From NCBI RefSeq assembly GCF_009389715.1, contig NC_052407.1, positions 5,862,475-5,926,474 of the forward strand: 64,000 nucleotides of DNA. Direction: 5' to 3'. The stretch is from Phoenix dactylifera. Its lineage: Eukaryota; Streptophyta; Magnoliopsida; Arecales; Arecaceae. The first letter of the stretch is position 1. Each line of letters begins with the position of its first letter. Below are positions 56,788-64,000 of this stretch, in pieces. Position numbers and translations under genes: made by a program. The notes below the pieces were generated by a model. It was not told the origin of the DNA, ran no database searches, and saw only the letters and a list, made by a program, of their open reading frames with translations.

Positions 56788-59691
56788 GCTAACTGCAAAC
56801 ATTATGGAATTCCTTTTGTCCATCCTTCAATGTGCATGTGATGGAATTCCACAAACTTTTTTAATAGCAAAGCCTGCTGTTAGATGTGATGGAATTCCAC
56901 AAGTTTTCTTGATTGTTAAGGAGAATTTTTCACAACTATTCAATAACAAAGCCTGCTGTTAGATGGGAAGCAATATTGGAGTAGATGAGAAAGTATAGGA
57001 GGGAGACAGCATTTCCCACTGAATGTGGATTATGGGCAAGCTTTTCAGATAACTGTTACACTAGCAAATGCAACTTCTTGTTCAGAGAAACAGTATAGCC
57101 TAAAGAAGGATGGCAGATGTTGGAGTATCAAGTGGAAGCAGGTTGTAAACTGATTTGCAGAGAATCAGCATGTATGCAGGACCGAATCGATGATCTCCCT
57201 ATAAATTGATCTAGCAAACAAGTTATTGTTAATCGAAGTCGTGACGGGGGCTGAGATTTAGGTTTAGAGTGGTAATGAAACTTTTGTGGGGTTTGCCTTT
57301 GTTCTGGGTTTGTGGAATGCTAAAGAGAATTCTTTCTTCGGAGTTCGGTTGGCTATTATTGATTGTGGCACCCGGAAGATCAATATCAGGTGGGAAATTG
57401 TTGGATTTAATAAAGAAATGTTGTAGTGATCGCATGTTTGACAAAGGAATAAAGATCTCATAGATTATCTTACATGTTGAAAGCCTGAGTCAGTTTAAGA
57501 TCTGCCACCAACAAAAATTGGAATCTTGACTTGACCATTTTGTCCAATGATCTCATTTTTAATTCTCAAGTTTTGGTCAAAAATATGTGGTCGCATAGGA
57601 AGCCTCAATAAAATTGTTAGGTACCACTCGGGTTAGGCTCTGCTTTTATGTAGGAGCATTAAGATAGCTGACATGGATCACTCATCTAAGAATAACATTT
57701 TTAAGCCACCTTTGCATTTTTCACATATTTCTTGTAAGTGGCCATATTGATATTTTTTTATTGTAATGTGTCCACACAAATATTGTTTGTATGAATGAAT
57801 GCAGATATGCGACATTATATATGATAAGCAATTATTAATTTCTATTACAAACAAATGATAACAAATCTAGACACTCCATTTTGAACTGAATGACTCCGGA
57901 TTAGTCTCCATCCCTCTCTCAAAAACAAAATTTGTTATTAATACACACTCACACATTATATGTGATTTTGCATACCATTATTTCCTTTTTGTTTTGGAAC
58001 ATATTGCAAATCATTATAATGGAGCATTTTCTTATAAAATGATAATATCATTTGCTCTAGTTAGCTACCTAGTCCTATGACTAGGCTGTTGATCAATTAG
58101 ATATGTTTGTTCAGGCTTCTTAAAATGTTGGAGGAGACTAAATAACATTAAGATTATATATATTTATATATATTTGCTAAGTTATTGCATGTATCTTTAA
58201 TATATTTTATGTCGCATGAACTAATTCTTGACAATTCTAGCATACAGTTTGATTGTTGTTAAAGTTGATAAAATCGAACAGGGAATAGTCAAGAAAAAAT
58301 GAATTTAGTAAAATATTTGTTAGGATATGATGTAATGATGGAGAGAATAGTCAAGAAAAAATCATGGAGTGTCCTGCTCTCAAAATTTCAAGGATTATGA
58401 TTTCTTCCTCACAATTGATATCTAAGGATTATATAATCCTTCTCCTTCCCAAATCATCCATCATTGAGAGAATAATACTCAAGGATAATGGATACAAAGC
58501 ATCCAAATAGCATCGAGCAATGCTACGAGGCACATGGCAATACCTAATTAGTCTGGTTTTCAAGAGTTAGTATGATATACTGGGATTAGTTCATGAAGCA
58601 AGCATCACACTGGCACCGAATCGAGAGGAGAATTAAACCTTTCATGTTGTCAATAGGCACAGCAGAATTTTCCATTCTCATTCCTTCTGATTCTTCTGAC
58701 TGCTTGCTTAAGTTATCCATGGGATTAATCAAATACAAGTGACACAAAGATATGGGGGTTCCCTGCCTGTGCATTTCTTCTTCTCATTCCACCATCTGTC
58801 CATCTTATGCATGCCACCGAATTCTGAACCGAGCCATGAGTCTACTCAAAAAGCACAGATTATACTGAGAATGAACAGCAGTTCTTTCATCCATGGATGC
58901 AATATTACCTTTCAAATACAAACCCATATCTGCTCAAACTAGAAGTCGCAGATACAATACAGCTTGGGAAGTGCCAATCCCCTCAAATGGAACTCTTAGA
59001 ATTTGACCAATAAGATATTTTGCATTTCTTGTGGATTTAACAAACTTCTCTGAAACTTTTGGCAACCAACAGAGACAGGTTGATCCCAACAGAACTTCCA
59101 AAATATGTATTGCATATCATAGTTCTATTATTCGCTTCAGTTAACTGGATAGGAATCTAAATAAATCATGGTTAGAAATACTGAAAGCAACACTAATATA
59201 AGTCGATCTAACCACGGTTATTTGACCAGAGTACAAAGATTTTCTTGTTCATGGTGTATGTTCTGCAACCAATTATCATGATTTTGAGGTTCCTCTTGAT
59301 CCTCTCGATTTGCTTACATATCTTATTTGCACTTCCAATCTCCACACCACAAGTATGTAGAGCTTCTAGCTGCATCACAGCTGAGCTAGTAATGCAGTTG
59401 GGAGTTATTTCTTCGTCTCCTTTTCAGCTTGCTTTTCTTCCTTCGTCGACAAGTTTGTTCCATGAGATGTTTTATGTGATTGAATGAATTGACAGAGAGA
59501 CTTTGTTTAATTACAGTACAAACAAGCAGCAAGCGCTTCATGATTCTTCTTCAGAACAATGAAGAGAATTCCAAAGGCTCATCCACAGCGCCGCCATATA
59601 CAAAATTAATGTCTTGAAGCTGAATGGTGTTTGAGAAGATTATTATCCAAGTTCTACAAAAAGTGAATGAAAAAAGCCTGATCAAGAACAA
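56788..59691. other. 3' flank of the PPR copy, then 3' flank of the CASP-like gene
   Basis: Duplicated non-coding DNA up to about 59138, then unique sequence; 59500-59691 is probably the 3' UTR of the minus-strand CASP-like gene. The plus frame at 59245-59487 has no motif. Confidence 0.55.
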
Positions 59692-61793
59692 TCACCAGGA
59701 AGCCACAAGCCATAGGTTGAGAAGAGAAGAGGCAGCAGTTAGGAACCAGGATAAGAAAGCCATTGCTGCAGATAGCTGGTATCTGCCACAAATCTTGGTA
59801 GGGCAGTAGGGCCCATCAATGTGGATGAGAAGATCTATAACACTGGCACTTGCACAAGCTGCTGCGAGTGATAGCACTGATAAGACCTGTCAAAATTCAC
59901 AGGATTGCATGGATGAAGTATGCAAAATGGATTCTTTGAATTGATGGTAATATGGGATACATACCCAGTCTCCAATGACTACAATCACCATGACACGAGG
60001 AAGGCGAAGAGGGCATCCAGCAAAAAGAGAATATATGTCTACCATTGCCAGTGTGCAGCTCCAGGGAATAACCAAGCCCATGATTGTGACTAGAAAGCTG
60101 TCAGCAGCAATATATATAATTGAGTTTACAACTATATTGCACTAATTAGATTTGAAGAAAAGAATGCTTCGCTTCACAGAGTTGAAGTTTAATTTTAGAA
60201 ATCAACTCAAATGCACGAGATCTATGTCATTTTCTGTAACATTAAATAGCATACCTATAAAGCACAGCTTGTGTGGGACATTCTTGTCATACTGTGCACT
60301 TACAAATACCCCTAAATAAGGACAAGTTGTTTGTAATGCTCACAAATCCAAGCTCATGAAGTTCACTTATATTGTTAGGTCTCTAGAACTGAAATATAGA
60401 AAAACTGAAGGACCTTCTGAATATTGTCATACGATGTTTGCAGCGTAGAAAAAGAGAGCATAGTGAGAAATTAAATAGGAATTATGATATCAGACTGTTC
60501 AAGTTGGTGATGAATGAAATACCATATGTTGAAAGGTCAAATTCATACTACATCAAAAAAAAATTTCTGCACCTGATTAGCCTTAAATTTTTGGGCTTAT
60601 GAGAAGATAGTGAGCTGGGACACAGGTGGAAGGAATGGTGAGAATACTTAGTAAAATAAATCCAGAATAGAGTCAATGAAAAGGGTGGCTTGTTCACTGG
60701 TTGGTCTGTTATTTCACAGTAGGTGCTTGTATCTTCCTCTTTTCAATCATGGAATGTAGGCCTATTTTTACTCCCTTTCCATGCCAATTGATGAGTTCAC
60801 AGAGATCAAAGGCTGGATGAAGCCAACTGGACCTTGCGAAGCAGTTTGGCATCTCTCTTCTCAGTGCTTGAATTGGGGAGAGGTTTCAAGCCACCGAAAC
60901 GAGGAACTTCTACAAACATATAAAAGCAATAAAAACTAATTGTAGACTTGAAAACAGAAAGAATAGCAAAGAATGCATCTTAGTCAGAATTCTTCCTTTT
61001 TTTAATGGAAATTAATAAGAATTCTTAATTTGGCAAATGTTTTACCTCTGAAAGTCAATTCTATGGAAGCCTTAATATCGAACGACTACAAACCACTTTA
61101 GGTCAATTTTAGCCAACTCGGTATAAAACTAGAGGTTTTAGGTGTTTCTGATGCACATATATTTTTCTTTTCTCTTCGATAGCAACAAAAACCTGGGGGA
61201 ATTTTCTAAAAAGACAAAAAAAATCTGGTGGATCGGAGCAAAATCCAATAAAGAAGAACTTCCATAACCACATCTAGATTCAAAGATCACCTGAAACTTT
61301 TTTTCAGTGGAATTAATTCTAACAACAGATCAAATTCTAAGATTATGAAATTCTTACGAGACCTATCAAGCATCCAACAAACAGAAAAACATACTGATGC
61401 CTGAAGGGAGAAGTCAACTTTTCAGTTAGATTACACTCATAAGCTTCATCTCATAACCAGATACCAATCACTCATTACCAGAACCAGGACAAGCTATGAC
61501 CTTTCCAATCCAAATTGTCCTGCGGCTTATGAATCAAATGCAATCTTTAACCGGTTTTGGAGCTAAAGTTGCGATTTTGATACACCAACATCAAAAAATT
61601 ATTGCAGGAAAAGGATAGAAATGCTAAATTTGGATAAAAGAGAAGAGGAGACGGGGGGTCACCAGAAGGCTGTGTAGCTGTAGAACTCGACGCCGACGGA
61701 CATAAAGAGGAGGGAGGCGGAGGAGAAGAAGGCCTGCCCCAGCCTGAGGGACAAGCTGGCGGTGGTGCCCACGGACCCCGGCGTCTCATCCAT
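59692..61793 (-). CDS. CASP-like protein, CASPL5B type (three exons)
   Basis: Exon 1 61793-61663, exon 2 60097-59965, exon 3 59886-59692: 459 bases, 152 codons plus stop. Acceptors are ACAG and donors GTGA and GTATG, and phases fit (TG|C across intron 1, phase 0 at intron 2). The protein starts MDETPGSVGTTASLSLRLGQ and continues FMSVGVEFYSYTAFCFLV, IPWSCTLAMVDIYSL, VMVIVVIGDWVLSVLSLAAA, YCPTKICGRYQLSAAMAF and ends LLNLWLVASW. Four membrane helices, the Arg of TM1 and the Asp of TM3 (GDW) are the hallmarks of the CASP/MARVEL-like family. CASP relatives form plasma-membrane scaffolds that guide local cell-wall deposition; CASPL5 roles are little known. An ATG 27 codons upstream (61874) is in frame, but family length favours 61793. 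It looks intact. Confidence 0.92.
60098..61662 (-). other. Intron 1 of the CASP-like gene
   Basis: AT-rich, 1,565 bp, no repeat or nested gene recognised. Confidence 0.8.
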
Positions 61794-61874
61794 CGGACGG
61801 CCCACAGCTCGGCGGCACACGATAGGAGGGCAGGCGCCTATGATGGATGGCCCCGATTGCCTCCTGCCCGCCAC

Positions 61875-62322
61875 TCGAGCTCATCTTAGACTCTCGCCGG
61901 CGGCACGGCCTCGCCTCTTCTTCCCATGAATTAAAACTATTGAAATAATACGAGGAGAGAGAGTAATTATAGAACTGAATTAACGAATACCGGCGCTTTC
62001 GATGGATGGCGGTGGAGATGGGGAAGGGGACTTGGTTTCTCTTTCTCCCTCTATAAACGTAAACGTGGCCGCTCTCTATACGCCTGTGCTACGGGATGGA
62101 GTGGACACCTGTTCCAAGAGACGACTCTACGGGATGTCGTTCCTTAGATCACGTTCGTCCAATCGATGAGATTTTTGGAGTCAGCTGTCGGCTGAACAGG
62201 GAAATTTGGTGTGCGGCTTCCTCTGGAAGTCCATCCGGTCTTCTGTTCTGCCGGAGCATTGTAAGCACCTGTTATTCCTGGGAGTTCCAAAAAATTGCGT
62301 AAATTTAGTTTTGGGCATTTTT
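61875..62322 (-). promoter_or_regulatory. Upstream region of the CASP-like gene
   Basis: A TATA-like 'gtttatagaggg' (plus about 62048-62060) lies some 260 bp before the ATG, followed by a CT-rich leader. No gene is seen on plus. Confidence 0.4.
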
Positions 62323-63658
62323 TAGGGGGTGCAAATGGGTCGGGTTGATCCATGATCTGACCCAATCTAACCCGACTAAATCTAATCCGACCCATTTCAA
62401 AGGATCCGTGTGGCCGGATTAGGTTCTAAAATTGGACCCGTTCTATTTTTGGCCCCACGTCTGTGTTTCTGAACTTTAGCTTAACGCGATCCGATCCATT
62501 TGAAATTTGAATAATTTTGGATTTCCAATTCTACGACCCGCCCCCAACCCAAACTTGTAAAACTATTTGGGCCCGCGGACTGCAGGGGTTCAGTTTGACT
62601 AACAAGAGTCGGCAGAATTATTTTCCTATACTTTTGTGTCCCATATGACATAAGCTGATACTACCAGTGAAATTTGTTGATATCCCTTAGTTAGCCAACA
62701 GATTTTATATAACTGCCTTATATTCAACTCAAACACAAGCAACTAGGGTCCATATAGAACTATGACATGTATTTTCCATCAACACGACATCTGAATTAGA
62801 TAATCTTGCTTTTTGACAAATTAAACCTATTGCATATGCATCCAATCACATTATTCCTGTTGCTAGCTGGCGAAGGGTCACTGTAGAGACGGCACCATTA
62901 GCTGAGATGATACGGACAACACGCGGTCCATGTTGTGAAAAAGATATTATTTTGGATGCTATATCCTGCATAAGAATGATGGAGTATTGGAATCATCATT
63001 TAGAATAAAAACATATGATCTCAATTAATTTTAAAGTCACCTTTTTAAAGTCACCTTTTTAAAGTCACCTAATGCAGTATGAGAATTTGATACAGATATA
63101 ACTAAACAATAAATGTCAAACACCAAAACATGGAGAACAAAGTAACTTTACAAAAAGAGAAGCAATAAAACCTAATAATTTCATGCCATTACATGCCAAC
63201 ACCAGGTGTATTAATAATAAAATAATGATTATCAGCATGATAAGAAGTCTAGGAAAGCTAGAAGATGCAGTATGTCTGCATATTGTAGAGTTTTGCATCA
63301 CCACATCCTGTACCACTCTGCACATATCCTCATTAGTCTTGTATACTGAAATCATTTTCCCTCTTTCCTAATTATAGCTAATAGATTGTAGAACAAATTA
63401 AGTTATTAAAATAAATCACGTAATTTTGGGTTGGGATCCGACCCAGATCCAAATTTTTTGGGTTGGGACTGGATTATAGATGGACCCAACCAACCCGAAT
63501 GACACGTTGGGTCAGAAATTTTAGCAATGAATGCGACCTGACCTGAACCGATCTTCTATTGGATTGGGTTTGGGTCCAACTTTAGGACCCGAATATGGAA
63601 CCCAGGTTGGGTCAGGGTCATTTATGGCCCAGTTTGACCTGACTCATTTGTACCCCTA
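62323..63658. mobile_element. hAT element, relative of 32265-33713
   Basis: Ends TAGGGGGTGCAAATGGGTCG and (inverse) TAGGGGTACAAATGAGTCAG, with subterminal 'gacccaa / gggtcgg' strings. The 8-bp flanks GCATTTTT / GTATTTCT agree at six positions. 1,336 bp, no transposase. Its ends are more worn than those of the nested copy, so it is older. Confidence 0.8.
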
Positions 63659-64000
63659 GTATTTCTTGACTAGGAAAAACTTCACCGCACCGCTTACAAC
63701 CCTTTGAGTTGTGATTGACGAGCAGGCACACGGAGATCACCTATCATTCATGAGATCTCATGTACCGCATCCCTCACAAGCGAGCAGTGAGTGCAGCACG
63801 GAATAGGGCTGTGTTAGGTAGCTACACTCTTCTATAAGATTTTCTTAGATTTGATTGTTTATGAGTTAAATAAATATAATTAAATAATTTAGTATTATAT
63901 TTATTTATTTATTGGTAAAACTTTGTTAGAGTATATTTGGTTCGGAGGAGTTAGACTCTCGAATGGGAATGAGAATGGGTGACTCCCAATCCAGCCGTTT
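63659..64000. other. Window end, nothing recognised
   Basis: No gene. The last 80 bp ('atatttggttcggaggagtt', 'gggaatgagaatgg') resemble the edge of another MITE, cut by the window end. Confidence 0.3.

Larger units (their letters stand above)
52371..59138. repeat. Tandem segmental duplication, unit B (6,768 bp)
   Basis: Direct copy of 44515-52370, ending at about 59138 ('ttattcgcttc'). It is about 1.1 kb shorter mainly because one U6 unit is absent. It has two U6 genes and a frameshifted PPR copy. It carries about 50 bp (57248-57297) missing from unit A and about 85 bp more near 57910-57995. Confidence 0.95.

Overview
This is a window of a plant nuclear genome, most likely a monocot. Its single-exon genes have very GC-rich 5' halves in an AT-rich background, genes have spliceosomal introns, and LINE, SINE, LTR, hAT, CACTA, Mutator-like and PIF/Harbinger remnants are everywhere. 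A palm-like commelinid fits the general look, but the sequence alone does not prove it. Gene density is low: most of the 64 kb is introns, duplicated intergenic DNA and nested transposons.

Layout. 0-5.5 kb: long intron and last exon of an unrecognised protein gene (+). 7.5-11.3 kb and 22.6-27.7 kb: two diverged copies of one segment, each with an identical tRNA-Phe(GAA) gene (-) and a 5'-truncated LINE. The second copy was later hit by a SINE and a PIF/Harbinger-like element, whose empty sites survive in the first copy; the first copy instead carries a 3 x 167 bp tandem array. Between the copies (11.3-22.5 kb) lie a Ty3/gypsy fossil with a CACTA element nested in its LTR, NAC-like gene pieces, a TRIM element, a Tourist MITE and a second SINE. 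28.6-30.2 kb: a PADRE/DUF4228 gene (-) with a Mutator-type MITE, carrying a long hairpin, just upstream of its TATA box. 31.8-35.1 kb: a hAT-like element with another hAT nested inside. 36.9-37.5 kb: a LINE tail interrupted by a small hAT MITE. 40.7-41.5 kb: a DC1-domain gene (-).

The most distinctive region is 44.5-59.1 kb, a tandem segmental duplication (period 7,856 bp). Each unit holds a run of U6 snRNA genes with plant Pol III promoters (three in the first unit, two in the second) followed by a P-class PPR gene whose ATG is only 85 bp after the end of the last U6. The first PPR gene is intact (506 codons); the second is frameshifted near codon 75. At 59.7-61.8 kb lies a three-exon CASP-like gene (CASPL5B type, -), and at 62.3-63.7 kb a relative of the nested hAT.

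The genes do not form a pathway. The unifying theme is duplication of small RNA genes (U6, tRNA-Phe) together with their neighbours, and layered transposon insertions that can be ordered in time by target-site duplications and empty sites. All calls come from reading the sequence and from remembered family features; no search was run.
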